NCBI GenBank assembly: GCA_963678275.1
Contig: OY782765.1
Coordinates: 2,356,001-2,420,000 of the forward strand
Source of the DNA: G963677445 sp963678275
GTDB lineage: Bacteria; Bacteroidota; Ignavibacteria; Ignavibacteriales; Melioribacteraceae
Length of the DNA stretch: 64,000 bases
Reading direction: 5' to 3'
The notes beneath the pieces were generated by a model. The model had not been told where the DNA came from and made no database searches. It saw only the letters and a program-made list of their open reading frames with translations. Positions 46,426 to 56,140 of the stretch are shown one piece after another (position 1 is the first letter of the stretch; the number at the start of each line of letters is the position of its first letter). Made by a program: the position numbers and the translations under genes.

Positions 46426-48361
46426 AAAATGGTATGAATATTCTTATCAGAAGGGTAAGAAAAATAGCGATAAGAAAAGTAAGGATTGCTATCCCTATTG
46501 AAATCTTCAGGTTAAATTCTCTTTTTAAAGCCGCGATGGTAGCAAGGCAGGGAATATAAAATGTCACAAAAACTGTAAATCCAAGCACCTGCGAAAAAGT
46601 CATAACGCTTAAAACATCATTGGTCCCCATTGCCGAAAACAACAGTATGAGCGACAATTCCTTACGCATAATACCAAAAAGCAGAGTTACACCAACAAGG
46701 GAGGGCAGTCCGAGAATTCCTGTGGTAAAAACCGCGAGCAAAGAATTGATCGAGTCGGCCAGATCATAATAGTTTATAAACTCCAGCAGAACACTCCCGA
46801 TAATTAGAAGTGGCCAGGCAACAACAATAAACTCCTTCAGTCTGAACCAGGTTTTGCTCATTACCGCTTTCGGTGATGGCAGATGATATTTCGGGATTTC
46901 GAGTATTAAACCCGGACTGACATCAGGCATTATTTTCGACATTATTTTGCCGGTTATTCCCAGGATTATAATATTCAGGATGTAAATGGCAACCGCGGCT
47001 TCCATACTTATAAAAAAGCCCACCAGTCCGAAGATGATCGTCATTCTTGCCGAGCAGGGCACCAGTGTAGTCAGAGTTGCGGTAATTATTTTATCTCGTG
47101 TGGATTTTAATATTCTCGTCGCCAATATGCCCGGCACTGTGCATCCATAACCCAATATAATCGGGAGTATTGAAAGACCGTGCAAGCCAATCTTGTGCAT
47201 CAGATTATCAATCAGGTAAGCTATTCTGGCCAGGTATCCGGTATCTTCCAAGATAGAAAGGAAAATAAAGAATGGAAGCAAATAAGGTATAACTATTCCT
47301 ATTCCGCCACCGATGCCTGAAACCAGTCCGTTGAGCAGATGAAAAAGAATAGTGTTTTCCCCGAAAGTCTCAGAAAGAAATTTGTTCAGTAAATCAAAGT
47401 TATCAAGAAAGATCGGCTCAACTAAATTCCCGATAGAAAAGATAAGTGTAAAAATAAGATATAATACTCCCCCCATGATGATATAACCAATGAAAGGATG
47501 CATAAAAATATCATCAAGTTTCTGCCGAAAATCGACAAATTTATTTGAACTTACAGCAGCGACCGATTCAAAAATCCTGAATGCCAGCGAATGACGAGCC
47601 GAAGAAACCACCATTTCAGAAAAGTTTTCCATCAGCTTTTCAAATTCTTTTATCTTCGCCGCAACATACCGCCAGTGATTTTCACCGAGGTATTCATCAA
47701 AAAATCTCTTCATCAACCGGTCTTTTTCTAAAATCTTAAGGGCAAGAAACCGGTAATTCCATTTTTCAGGCACTCCCGATTTTTTCAGGAAAGAGGCAAA
47801 TTCATCAAGGATATTTTCAATAGGTCTGTCAAAATAAATATAGTTAGGAAGAGAACCTGTTCCGGCAACCTCAAAAGCTTTTTCAAATAGCTGGTAAACA
47901 CCCCTTCCTTTTCTGCCGACTGTTTCAACAACAGGAACACCAAGCTTTTTTGAAAGCGCACCGGAATCAATTTTAATCCCCTTTCTGGCCGCTTCATCCA
48001 TCATATTCAGGGCAATAACCATTGGGCGACGCAATGAAAGAAGCTGAAGAGTCAAATCGAGGCTGCGGGAAAGCACAGAGGCGTCAATAACATTAATAAT
48101 CACTGAATCGGGAGGGGAATGACGAATATATTTTACCGAAACCAGTTCGGCTTCATCTGTGGTATTGGCCGAATAAGCCCCGGGAAGATCGGTTATATCA
48201 ATTTTTTGATTTTGGAAATCAATTACACTTTTTGTGTATTGGACACTAACCCCGGGATAATTGGATGATATAGCTTTGTATCCGGCAACCTCATTAAATA
48301 TCGTGCTCTTACCACAATTAGGCTGCCCGATAAGGATAAATTCCAAGTCAGATACCCTCAA
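46424..48361 (-). CDS. feoB: Ferrous iron transporter FeoB
   Basis: A 645-residue Fe(II) permease. The N-terminal GTPase domain has G1 GQPNCGKST, G3 DLPGAYS and G4 NMMDEA. About eight TM helices follow, with the Gate/FeoB_C core (GYGCTVPGILATR, LVPCSARMTII) containing the conserved Cys. It is shorter than the about 770 of E. coli, mainly in the C-terminal region. It overlaps feoA by 14 bp; one operon. Confidence 0.95.
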   Translation of the reverse strand: MRVSDLEFILIGQPNCGKSTIFNEVAGYKAISSNYPGVSVQYTKSVIDFQNQKIDITDLPGAYSANTTDEAELVSVKYIRHSPPDSVIINVIDASVLSRSLDLTLQLLSLRRPMVIALNMMDEAARKGIKIDSGALSKKLGVPVVETVGRKGRGVYQLFEKAFEVAGTGSLPNYIYFDRPIENILDEFASFLKKSGVPEKWNYRFLALKILEKDRLMKRFFDEYLGENHWRYVAAKIKEFEKLMENFSEMVVSSARHSLAFRIFESVAAVSSNKFVDFRQKLDDIFMHPFIGYIIMGGVLYLIFTLIFSIGNLVEPIFLDNFDLLNKFLSETFGENTILFHLLNGLVSGIGGGIGIVIPYLLPFFIFLSILEDTGYLARIAYLIDNLMHKIGLHGLSILPIILGYGCTVPGILATRILKSTRDKIITATLTTLVPCSARMTIIFGLVGFFISMEAAVAIYILNIIILGITGKIMSKIMPDVSPGLILEIPKYHLPSPKAVMSKTWFRLKEFIVVAWPLLIIGSVLLEFINYYDLADSINSLLAVFTTGILGLPSLVGVTLLFGIMRKELSLILLFSAMGTNDVLSVMTFSQVLGFTVFVTFYIPCLATIAALKREFNLKISIGIAILTFLIAIFLTLLIRIFIPF

Positions 48362-48575
48362 CCAGTATCTTTTCAGCTATTCCATATCCGATAGCGATAT
48401 CAGTTTCACGGCATACGACAACAACGGGACCGCGAAAATTTGATTTTTTGCTCACTTCTACAACTTCACCAACCGACAGGCCAAAATTCATCAGGTTCAT
48501 CATCGCGCCATGTCCTGCGCCGATTCCCGCTATTCTAACCCGGCTGCCTTTTTTACAATCTATTAATCTGCTCAT
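48348..48575 (-). CDS. feoA: FeoA-type ferrous iron transport accessory protein
   Basis: 75 residues, typical FeoA SH3-like domain: GSRVRIAGIGAGHGAMMNLM, GLSVGEVVEV, and GPVVVVCRETDIAIGYGIAE. It acts with FeoB at the cytoplasmic face. ATG at 48575 is preferred over an upstream TTG (48596) by family length. A promoter with an overlapping palindrome lies just upstream, suggesting iron- or manganese-dependent repression. Confidence 0.9.
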   Translation of the reverse strand: MSRLIDCKKGSRVRIAGIGAGHGAMMNLMNFGLSVGEVVEVSKKSNFRGPVVVVCRETDIAIGYGIAEKILVEGI

Positions 48576-48602
48576 AGCCAATAAATATTTATTCAACTGC
48601 TA

Positions 48603-48621
48603 ATTTAAACTTAGTCTAAAT
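48603..48621. promoter_or_regulatory. DtxR-like palindromic operator overlapping the feoAB -10
   Basis: 19-bp ATTTAAACT-T-AGTCTAAAT with 8 of 9 symmetric pairs. It covers the -10 element of the feoAB promoter, the expected place for a repressor. The TTTAgaCTAA half site resembles sites of DtxR/MntR-type metalloregulators more than Fur boxes; the regulator is not in the window. Confidence 0.5.
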
Positions 48622-48636
48622 AAAACATATTGTCAA
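48606..48636 (-). promoter_or_regulatory. feoAB promoter
   Basis: On the minus strand TTGACA (48636-48631), 17-bp spacer, TAAGTTT (48613-48607), 31 bp before the feoA ATG. Confidence 0.65.
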
Positions 48637-48774
48637 GAAAATCATACTAATATTTACAGATTTTCTTATCTTTTTTATTATCGTAAAAAACAGTCTCTTT
48701 TTTTATACCTCTCTTATTTGGCATTGAATTTTTATTTTACTTTCACTTAATTAAATGGAAAAAAGATAGAGATA

Positions 48775-49752
48775 ATGCCCCTGAAAATAATATTGTTGTC
48801 AGTCGTTTTTATTCTGATTGCAGGATGCGACAGATCAGATATCGTTACCACCGATGATGACGGCTTTCCCCCTTCCGCTCCCGAAGGGATCCGATTATTC
48901 AGAGCCCGGGATGGTGAAACAGGCATTGAATGGGAACAGAACCCCGAACATGATCTTCTCGGATATTATATTTACCGAAAAATCAACGATAATCCTGATC
49001 TCGCGCTCTACGATTCCACCGAATTAAATTATTACTTCGATTATCCCCTTAATTACGATTCCATTTACACCTATGCGATTTCAGCCTATGATAAAAGTTT
49101 CCGTGAAAGTGGAATCTCCGCCAGTGTGAGCGGTCAGCCCGCAAATAAATATCCCCCTTTTGTACCGCTTTATCCCGAGGCGTCGGGAAGGAATGACATT
49201 GATTCCATATTCATATCACTTCACTGGACTCCCCGGGGAGACGCTGATATTAAAGGTTATATTATCTACAGGTCGGCTTTAGCTGATTTTGAGACAGAAA
49301 ACGCTGAAAAAGAATTTTTTTCCATTAGTTCGAGCTATAATGACGTTTCAGTTGAACCGGGAATACTATATTATTACAGAATAAAAGCGCTGGATAAAGG
49401 AGATTTGCTCAGCAATGCGACATTAACGGTGTCCGATCTGGCGCTTGACCGGCCCGAAATTCTATTCCCTCTCAATGGAGCCGCGATAACTGAACTGAAC
49501 ACAATTAAAATTTTAACATGTTCTTATCCTGCCTGGTATAAATTAGTCCTTTATTCCGACCCGGTATATGGTATTATTTCCGAAACCGATTTTTATTTTT
49601 CACAAAGCCGGGAAGAAATTGATCTGGATGCTTCAACTTATTATCTTGAAACTTATAAAAAATATTATCTGCGCCTGATAGCTTTCTCTAAGGAATCGGG
49701 ATCGGCAAACAGTTATACCGAACTTATAAGTTTTGAAATTGTTCCGGATTAA
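48775..49752 (+). CDS. Hypothetical lipoprotein with fibronectin type III-like repeats
   Basis: 325 residues. The lipoprotein signal ends in LIAGC. Two FN3-like units follow: residues about 35-120 (APEGIRLFRARDGETGIEWE, GYYIYRKIND, YAISAYDKS) and about 125-215 (ISLHWTPRGDADIKGYIIYR, YYRIKALDKGD). The C-terminal part is unrecognised. It is followed 3 bp later by a beta-barrel-like protein, suggesting a paired outer-membrane assembly. Confidence 0.75.
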   Translation: MPLKIILLSVVFILIAGCDRSDIVTTDDDGFPPSAPEGIRLFRARDGETGIEWEQNPEHDLLGYYIYRKINDNPDLALYDSTELNYYFDYPLNYDSIYTYAISAYDKSFRESGISASVSGQPANKYPPFVPLYPEASGRNDIDSIFISLHWTPRGDADIKGYIIYRSALADFETENAEKEFFSISSSYNDVSVEPGILYYYRIKALDKGDLLSNATLTVSDLALDRPEILFPLNGAAITELNTIKILTCSYPAWYKLVLYSDPVYGIISETDFYFSQSREEIDLDASTYYLETYKKYYLRLIAFSKESGSANSYTELISFEIVPD

Positions 49753-49755
49753 AAT

Positions 49756-51660
49756 TTGCGCCTTTTTTATATCAAAATAATATTCCTTTTTGCAGCGCTG
49801 ATTATCAGGGCACAGGATAATCTTGACTCTCTCAGTTTTCTCACCGCCAATTATCAGAATCATTATTTTTCCAACCTCTTTGAAAAACAGCTCAATACCT
49901 ACCAGTTAAATTCAGCCCTGAAATACAGCTTTTCGGATGATAATTTTTTTATCGGACTGGGAGAGAATTACCGTTCGGCTGTTATCAGGCTTGGTGAAAA
50001 AACTATTAAGGATGAACAGTATTTTTCGATGCTCGGTGAATATAATTTCACATCCGAGCTGAAAAGCGGATTTTTATTAAACAGCAGTATTTTTTCGGAT
50101 GACCGTAAACTCGCGATAAATGAGGCGTCCGATTTTAATTCCTCTTTTTATGTAAAATATTCACCATTAGAAAGACTCCAGATTATCCCCTTTGCCGGGT
50201 TTTCATCCAATACCCAGATAGGAGTGATGGACCAGGGAGTTATATATGGCGCGGAAGCTGTCGCCGATCATTTCAGCTACAGCAATCTCGATATTTTTTC
50301 TTCATTTCGTTTTCAGAATGAAGACATATCGCCCAGGAAAAATTCCTTCAGAGTTTTTAATCTCCGTTTATCAAATGATATCGAGAACTCTTTGACAAAT
50401 AATTTTATTACAAATTACTCGGAACGAAGAAGGGATTTTTATTTTGAGGCCGATTCACTTACCAATACTATATTTGACGTTAATAATAATATTCAAAGCC
50501 GGACCGAATCCTCATGGAATGTAGCTGATCGTCTTATCTTTTTTTCTATGGAATCAGGATTTTCGATGGATATTGAAGGAAGCACAGGATTCAGGGAAAT
50601 TGACCGCTCAACCCGTTATATCGTCACCCGGACAAGCGGAGGCGTTGTCCCCGATACAAGGATAGAGGAATTCAGGCTCGATCTAAACAGCAGCCTCCGT
50701 TATATAAGCGCCTCATTTTCAGGAATATTAAAAATTGGTTTTTCAGAAAGAGAGGAAAAACATTTTGCCAAAAAGATTGAAGAGCTAAATCCACTGATCT
50801 ACGAGCAGAGAAAAGAAACTGAAGCCGCCAAAAACAATAAAAATACCCGCGCTACAATTTCGCTAAGAAGTGAATGGAATATTTCAGCCGATGAAAAGCT
50901 GAGTTTCAGTATTTTTCACAGGAAACTGGTCTATGACACCCCCAGTGAGGCTAATAATGATGACAGAGATGAGCTTCTCTCTATTTTCCGGATTTATTAT
51001 GGTAAAAAACTGACCCGTTTTTTTGATTATTTTGCGACCATTCAGGGCAGTCTGAATCATATTGTGTATATATTCGCTGAAAGAAGTTCCAATAACAACC
51101 TGAGGAGAGTTATAAAACTTTCTTCGGGCGGGACCTTTAACAACAAATTTATTGTTACCAAAAATAGTGCGGAAGTTTCAGCAAATTATACGGTATATGA
51201 TTTTGAAGATATCAACCCTAATTACAAAAGTTTCTCGTTTCGGCAATATGTACTCCGCGATTCTTCGGTATTTAATTTATACCAGGAAAAAGGAATACTT
51301 TTTAACGGCTACCTGAAACTTTCGGAACAGGGAGATTTTAACTGGAACTCCTTTTCGGGAAGCCCGGTCAGATATCTTCAGGAATATTATGCCGAACCAC
51401 GGTTCTTTGCAAAATTGTCTGCGATCAGAGCTTCAGTCGGTCTTCGTTTTTTCCAGTTGAATAGGTATTCTTTTACTTCGGATAACCGGAGAGAAAAAGA
51501 ATCCACTTACAGAAGTATTGGTCCTGTTTCTGAGTTTCTTTATGATGATAACTCCTCAATTATTGTAAGAATTCACGGGTGGTACGAATTCATTACAACA
51601 GAAACGGATGCAAAACGGGAAACCGCAAATCTGTTTTTACAGATTAATTGGAAAATTTAG
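49756..51660 (+). CDS. Hypothetical outer-membrane beta-barrel protein
   Basis: 634 residues starting at TTG, with a signal peptide (MRLFYIKIIFLFAALIIRAQ). The mature part consists of alternating hydrophobic/aromatic strands with polar turns and ends LFLQINWKI, typical of outer-membrane barrels. No family recognised. It is coupled to the FN3 lipoprotein upstream and probably works with it. Confidence 0.65.
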   Translation: MRLFYIKIIFLFAALIIRAQDNLDSLSFLTANYQNHYFSNLFEKQLNTYQLNSALKYSFSDDNFFIGLGENYRSAVIRLGEKTIKDEQYFSMLGEYNFTSELKSGFLLNSSIFSDDRKLAINEASDFNSSFYVKYSPLERLQIIPFAGFSSNTQIGVMDQGVIYGAEAVADHFSYSNLDIFSSFRFQNEDISPRKNSFRVFNLRLSNDIENSLTNNFITNYSERRRDFYFEADSLTNTIFDVNNNIQSRTESSWNVADRLIFFSMESGFSMDIEGSTGFREIDRSTRYIVTRTSGGVVPDTRIEEFRLDLNSSLRYISASFSGILKIGFSEREEKHFAKKIEELNPLIYEQRKETEAAKNNKNTRATISLRSEWNISADEKLSFSIFHRKLVYDTPSEANNDDRDELLSIFRIYYGKKLTRFFDYFATIQGSLNHIVYIFAERSSNNNLRRVIKLSSGGTFNNKFIVTKNSAEVSANYTVYDFEDINPNYKSFSFRQYVLRDSSVFNLYQEKGILFNGYLKLSEQGDFNWNSFSGSPVRYLQEYYAEPRFFAKLSAIRASVGLRFFQLNRYSFTSDNRREKESTYRSIGPVSEFLYDDNSSIIVRIHGWYEFITTETDAKRETANLFLQINWKI

Positions 51661-51757
51661 CATAATAATGCTAAAAAAGTTATTATTAACTTGAAAAGAA
51701 CTTCAGGTAATTATATTTTTACCTGAGTAATGAGACCCCTACAAACAGGAGATAAAC

Positions 51758-52180
51758 TTGCCTGAAAAAATATTTCAAAAGGAAATTGTAAGCGATCCTG
51801 AGCTTCTTCCCGAAGTTGAATCTTTTATTATGGATATTGTTTTGAAAAACAATATTGATGAAGATTTGTATAACAGTATCGCCTTGTCGGTTGCTGAAGC
51901 CGCGTCCAACTCAATCATTCATGGTAATAAGCTGGATGAAAAAAAGACAGTAAGGATTACGGTCAAAATTGATGAAGAGAAAATGATCATTATATTCAGG
52001 GACCAGGGTGAAGGATTTGATCCTGAAAAAATACCTGATCCGACAACTCCGGAAAATATCCTTAAAGACAACGGCAGGGGTATTCATATTATGCGGACTT
52101 ATCTGGACGGATTAAAGTATAATTTCACTCCGGGTGGAACTGAAACCATACTTGAACTGAATTTTGCCCGAGAATCATAA
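51758..52180 (+). CDS. RsbW-like anti-sigma / serine kinase-type ATPase
   Basis: 140 residues, HATPase_c_2 fold: N-box LSVAEAASNSIIHGN, G1 FRDQGEGFDP, G2 NGRGIHIMRTY. By family it is a switch-protein kinase or anti-sigma factor that pairs with SpoIIE-type phosphatases. Two such phosphatases are encoded at 12-17 kb, but no antagonist (STAS) gene is adjacent. The TTG start is well supported by AGGAG. Confidence 0.85.
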   Translation: MPEKIFQKEIVSDPELLPEVESFIMDIVLKNNIDEDLYNSIALSVAEAASNSIIHGNKLDEKKTVRITVKIDEEKMIIIFRDQGEGFDPEKIPDPTTPENILKDNGRGIHIMRTYLDGLKYNFTPGGTETILELNFARES

Positions 52181-52282
52181 TCCTGCGGCATCTTCCGTGC
52201 TGTTTATATTAAGATAACGTTTATTCAGCGGAATATTATAATCTGCCGGACTAACAAAACAATTAATTTAACAGGAGATTTT

Positions 52283-53248
52283 ATGGGTAGAAAAAAAATT
52301 GCCCTTATCGGCGGAGGCCAGATAGGGGGAGTACTCACTCAGTTAATTGCTCAGAAAGAGCTGGCCGATGTCGTTCTTTTCGATATCGTCGAAGATATGC
52401 CACAGGGTAAAACCCTTGATATTGCCGAAGCTTCACGCGTTGACGGCTCCGCTGTAACCTTAAGAGGAACAAATGATTACAAAGATATCGCCGGGGCTGA
52501 TATCGTAATCATCACCGCGGGGCTGCCCAGAAAACCGGGGATGAGCAGAGACGATCTGCTGGTTACAAATTCAAAAATTATGAAATCTGTTGCCGAAGGA
52601 GTCAGGGATAACGCGCCCAACGCGATTGTCATCATTGTCTCCAATCCGCTCGACGCTATGGTAACTTTATTTCAGAAGGTTTCCGGATTTCCGCATAATA
52701 AAGTGATCGGACAGGCGGGAGTTCTTGATTCATCACGCTTTTCCTCTTTCATAGCCTGGGAACTCGACCTTTCGGTTAAAGATATCAACGCTATGGTTCT
52801 CGGCGGGCATGGCGACACTATGGTGCCTCTGGTTCGTTACGCCAACGTAAACGGAGTGCCGGTAATGGAAATGCTGGAAAGAAAATATGGAAGCAAGGAT
52901 AAAGCGGAAGAAGTAATGCAGGCGATGGTGCAAAGGACAAAAATGGCCGGCGGCGAAGTAGTGAAGCTGTTAAAGACCGGATCAGCATTTTATTCCCCGG
53001 CAACATCAAGCATAATGATGGCCGAAGCAATTCTGAAAGATGAAAAACGGCTGCTTCCTGTATGCGCCTATCTTGATGGTGAATATGGAGTCGATGGGTA
53101 TTATCTCGGTGTTCCGGCTGTGCTTGGCTCCGACGGGGTTCAAAAAGTAATTGAGCTGACCCTTGATGAAACTGAGCAGGCTGCTCTTGATAAATCTATC
53201 AGCCATGTTAAAACCCTTGTTGCCGATATGGAGAGATTAGGATTCTAA
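52283..53248 (+). CDS. mdh: Malate dehydrogenase
   Basis: 321 residues, LDH-like malate dehydrogenase of the TCA cycle. NAD-binding glycines are in ALIGGGQIGG. The Arg pair of malate recognition is in LPRKPGMSRDDLL, the catalytic Asp is followed by IVSNPLDAM, and the catalytic His is in VLGGHGDTMVPL. AGGAG precedes ATG. It is monocistronic with a strong terminator shared with the convergent rpmA. Confidence 0.95.
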   Translation: MGRKKIALIGGGQIGGVLTQLIAQKELADVVLFDIVEDMPQGKTLDIAEASRVDGSAVTLRGTNDYKDIAGADIVIITAGLPRKPGMSRDDLLVTNSKIMKSVAEGVRDNAPNAIVIIVSNPLDAMVTLFQKVSGFPHNKVIGQAGVLDSSRFSSFIAWELDLSVKDINAMVLGGHGDTMVPLVRYANVNGVPVMEMLERKYGSKDKAEEVMQAMVQRTKMAGGEVVKLLKTGSAFYSPATSSIMMAEAILKDEKRLLPVCAYLDGEYGVDGYYLGVPAVLGSDGVQKVIELTLDETEQAALDKSISHVKTLVADMERLGF

Positions 53249-53284
53249 AAAAAAAGCCCTCCGAATTCCGGGGGGCTTTTTTTA
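53247..53284. terminator. Bidirectional terminator between mdh and rpmA
   Basis: AAAAAAAGCCCTCCG-aatt-CCGGGGGGCTTTTTTT: GC stem with an A-run on one side and a T-run on the other, at the convergent gene ends. Confidence 0.9.
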
Positions 53285-53536
53285 CGCGCTTAAAACGTGC
53301 ACAAACTTTCGATTATTCTTTTTTGTCTCGAAGCTGACTACGCCGTCGGCCACGGCAAAAAGAGTATCATCTTTACCTTTTTTAACATTTGCTCCGGGAT
53401 GAAATTTAGTACCGCGCTGGCGGACAATAATTGAGCCGGATGTTATTTTTTCTCCGCCAAATCTTTTAACTCCAAGATATTGCGGGTTACTGTCGCGTCC
53501 GTTTCGGGATGATCCCTGTCCTTTCTTATGGGCCAT
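53282..53536 (-). CDS. rpmA: 50S ribosomal protein L27
   Basis: 84 residues. The N terminus MAHKKGQGSSRNGRDSNPQY and LGVKRFGGE, then RQRGTKFHPG, are diagnostic. The protein begins directly with the mature form, without the cleaved extension of Firmicutes. It is the second gene of the rplU-rpmA operon. Confidence 0.97.
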   Translation of the reverse strand: MAHKKGQGSSRNGRDSNPQYLGVKRFGGEKITSGSIIVRQRGTKFHPGANVKKGKDDTLFAVADGVVSFETKKNNRKFVHVLSA

Positions 53537-53549
53537 TTATTGTCTCCTT

Positions 53550-53858
53550 CTATACTATCTTCGTTACTTCAATTTGGGTTAAATGCTGACGATGACCACG
53601 CTTAACCTTGTAAGATTTTCTTCTTTTCTTCTTGAATACAATTACTTTTTCATCTTTAAGGTGATCAAGCACTTTTGCATGCACTTTGGCGCCGTCAACA
53701 TAAGGAGTTCCGACTTTCAGATTTTCATTATCGGATACCAGCAATACGTTATCAAATTCCAATTCAGCTTCAGCTTCGTCCTTCAACCTGGGGACGTAAT
53801 ATTTTTCGTTGGGCATTACCTTGAATTGCTGACCAGCAATTTCAACTACTGCGAACAT
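53550..53858 (-). CDS. rplU: 50S ribosomal protein L21
   Basis: 102 residues from ATG 53858 preceded by GGAGG; a longer frame to 53921 is rejected on family length. MFAVVEIAGQQFKVMPNEKY and KVIVFKKKRRKSYKVKRGHR are L21 hallmarks. It binds 23S rRNA. 13 bp upstream of rpmA. Confidence 0.97.
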   Translation of the reverse strand: MFAVVEIAGQQFKVMPNEKYYVPRLKDEAEAELEFDNVLLVSDNENLKVGTPYVDGAKVHAKVLDHLKDEKVIVFKKKRRKSYKVKRGHRQHLTQIEVTKIV

Positions 53859-54107
53859 CAAATTCCTCCGTGCAATCAATTTTAGAAAAGCAAATTTATG
53901 AAATTTTTTCTTCCCAGTCAATATTTTTGATTGCTTTTATTTTGAATTTTTTACTCCCTGTTTAACCTTTCCTGCACTTGCTTTTAGAATAAGTTTAACA
54001 GACATAGTTATACATAAGTATTTCACACGCCGGGAATCGACACTATTCCAATTCCTGAGCCGGCTGAACCAGAACAAAACAAATAAATTGTCAGAGAAGA
54101 TGTTCTG

Positions 54108-54754
54108 TATATCCCCCAAGCGAGCTTGAGGAAAACGCCCTTATGGGGAAAAGTTCCCTGGCAAAACGGGAGGCGATTTATTCAATAAGAAGTTAAATTA
54201 TACGCAAATTGGTAAAATTTTATCGTACTCATAGTACAGGTACTCGTAATCGTCCTCGTTCTCGAATAACCTGAGCGTTTTGAAAAGACGAGTAAGAAGT
54301 ACGATTACGAGAACGAGTACGTATTTAGAATCGCGGCCTGACTATTGGCAATATGTTATTGGCGTGCTTTTTGACAAATTTTGCTCTCCGAATTATCCTC
54401 AACATGTTGACGTTAGTGTGGTGATAAGAGCCTAAATTTTCCCCAGGCAGAGCTTAGGAAAATTCCCCGAAGGGGGTTAAACCTAATAGCCACGGGGTGT
54501 TCACGCAGTGAATTCCCCGTGGGAGCGGTTAGTACAATATTGAAATTTTGGCTCAGCCGGTTTTTGGATTTAAAATCTCGGCCTGTCTATCGGCAACATG
54601 TTATTGGCGGGCTTTTTGACAAATTTTGCTCCTTAGATTATCCTCAACATGTTGACGTTAGTGTGGTGATAAGAGCCTAATATTAAACTGGCTGGGCCAT
54701 AAAATCAGTATGTTGTTTTCTGCGGGCAATCTCCTCCCCTGTCATCATATTCAT
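54108..54754. repeat. Mosaic of repeats C, B (copies 3 and 4) and an arm repeat
   Basis: 54108-54215 is module C (as 38650-38760). 54240-54320 holds shuffled cgtaatcgt/ctcgttctcg blocks whose complements recur as acgattacgagaacgagtac. 54322-54432 is repeat B copy 3, 54433-54554 module C with gccacggggtgttcacg, and 54555-54679 repeat B copy 4. No gene is supported. Confidence 0.7.
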
Positions 54755-55240
54755 ACTCATAGACTGGCAAGCCCGAAACAATGAGGAATTACGTCCTCCG
54801 CGGCGGATAAAAATGACGAATTACGAATTGGTTTTCCCAGGATAATATTTTTTGAATCGAATCTGCTTTGGAGAAGCAGCATTATTGCGGAACGTCCCCA
54901 TGGGGTAGTAAAGAACAAAAAAATTTAGTAAGATCCCTGTAGGGGATCAACAGAGCTAAGCTAAGGAAAAACTACAATCCGAATTGTTGCCAAAAATTTC
55001 GCTATTTTGCGCAGAATTTAACTCCTTACGGAGTAATCATAGACTGGCAAGCCAGAAACAATGAAGAATGACGAATTACGAATTACGAATTGGCTTTCCC
55101 CAAGTGTTACCAATTACTTGTCATTCCGGTTTTTTGCGTCCTTTGCAAAAAGACCGGAATCTAATGCCGATTTTTACTGCCAATTAGTAATAATTTTGCC
55201 ATTTTGCGTAGAATTTGACTCCTTACGGAATAATCATAAT
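54755..55240. repeat. Interspersed repeat D, copy 2, plus a short related module
   Basis: 54770-55036 matches 19490-19735 (tttttgaatcgaatctgctt, agatccctgtaggggatcaa). It contains an extra cggaacgtccccatgggg. 55036-55240 begins with the same tagactggcaagccagaaac junction and ends with gccattttgcgtagaatttg, enclosing different DNA. Junction motifs recur at each boundary. Confidence 0.7.
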
Positions 55241-55757
55241 CCGGCAGAGCCGGAAGTGAAAAGTGGTTAGTGAAGAGTGGAGAATTAAAAAACAATTCTC
55301 TGATTTATTAAAGAATCCGATTTCGATGGCGACTTCGATTTGAATTTCGATGGCTAACATTTATCCGGTAAATCTTTTTAATCATTCCATTCCTGATCTG
55401 AATTTTTCACCCGATCATTATATAATTCCTTAGAACATATCGCCCGTTTGAATAAGGTTAATAAGGTTTAGTTTGGTCGGGTAGTTCTGATACTACTAAG
55501 GTTAAAAAATCAAAAATCAGGTTTCATTACATTCTTTTCATTCCTCATTCGTAATTTTTATCCGCCGCGGAGGACGTAATTCGTAATTTCCTTCGTGGGA
55601 TTTGGTGTTTTGGTGATTTTGTGGCCTTTATTCAGCAAGGTTATAACTCTTGAAATAATCTTTTCATTACAATTGCTCATTATTCATTGTTAATTACTAA
55701 TTATTAATTGTATTCTTGCCATTTGCGCAGAATTTAACTGCTAATGGAATAATCATG
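55241..55757. repeat. Interspersed repeat A, copy 4 (uninterrupted)
   Basis: Near-copy of 39049-39548 over its full length, including tccgccgcggaggacgtaat and the terminal gcgcagaatttaactgctaa. Non-coding. Confidence 0.85.
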
Positions 55758-56008
55758 GCTCAGAAAAGAAAGGGATTTAATAGTGAACAATCCGGCGTAA
55801 TATTCATGAGCTGAACAACGCGGGAAATATCCAATAACTAACGGCACACTTGTTTAATTATTCATTTTTTTCTGCCGGTCTTGTTATGCAGCATATAAAT
55901 AATTTTGATATTTAATGAATTTCATGCACAGTTCAACAATAACAGGCTCTGAAAATCATCCAACATAATCGGACAAAAGTTTTTTTAATCATTTTTCACA
56001 AAAAAAAC

Positions 56009-56039
56009 TTGACAATTAGATTTGAAAGCATTAAGTTTC
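56009..56039 (+). promoter_or_regulatory. Promoter of small RNA 1
   Basis: TTGACA (56009-56014), 17-bp spacer, TAAGTTTC (56032-56039). Predicted start about 56045, just where homology with the second copy begins. Confidence 0.65.
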
Positions 56040-56044
56040 CATCA

Positions 56045-56140
56045 GTTTTTCATCCCTCCTTTAACAAACTATCCAGCTGCTGAGGTTCGCCCTCTACCTC
56101 AGCAGCTTACCTCCTAAAACTGACACAGTCAGTTTTTTTT
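56045..56140 (+). ncRNA. Candidate small regulatory RNA with anti-Shine-Dalgarno motifs, copy 1
   Basis: About 95 nt. The 5' single-stranded part has ATCCCTCCTTTA (56053-56064), which differs from the typical 16S rRNA 3' tail ATCACCTCCTTT by one missing base. A perfect 11-bp stem AGCTGCTGAGG/CCTCAGCAGCT (56075-56085, 56097-56107) carries the loop TTCGCCCTCTA. A second unpaired ACCTCCT follows. It ends in an intrinsic terminator, AAAACTGAC-aca-GTCAGTTTT plus T-run. There is no reading frame. The 136-bp unit recurs at 56582 with five substitutions. Not recognised as a named family. Confidence 0.75.
56118..56140 (+). terminator. Terminator of small RNA 1
   Basis: AAAACTGAC-aca-GTCAGTTTT then TTTT; nine pairs with a 3-nt loop. 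Confidence 0.85.

Noticed and set aside
53859..54107. Ribosomal protein leader RNA upstream of rplU
   Set aside because: No convincing conserved hairpin could be seen in this AT-rich stretch.
54240..54320. Foldback element of cgtactcgt/acgattacg blocks
   Set aside because: The blocks are shuffled rather than forming one clean inverted repeat, so no defined element is claimed.
55061..55270. 69-residue frame in the repeat mosaic
   Set aside because: It spans a repeat module and its junction motif; no coding signature.
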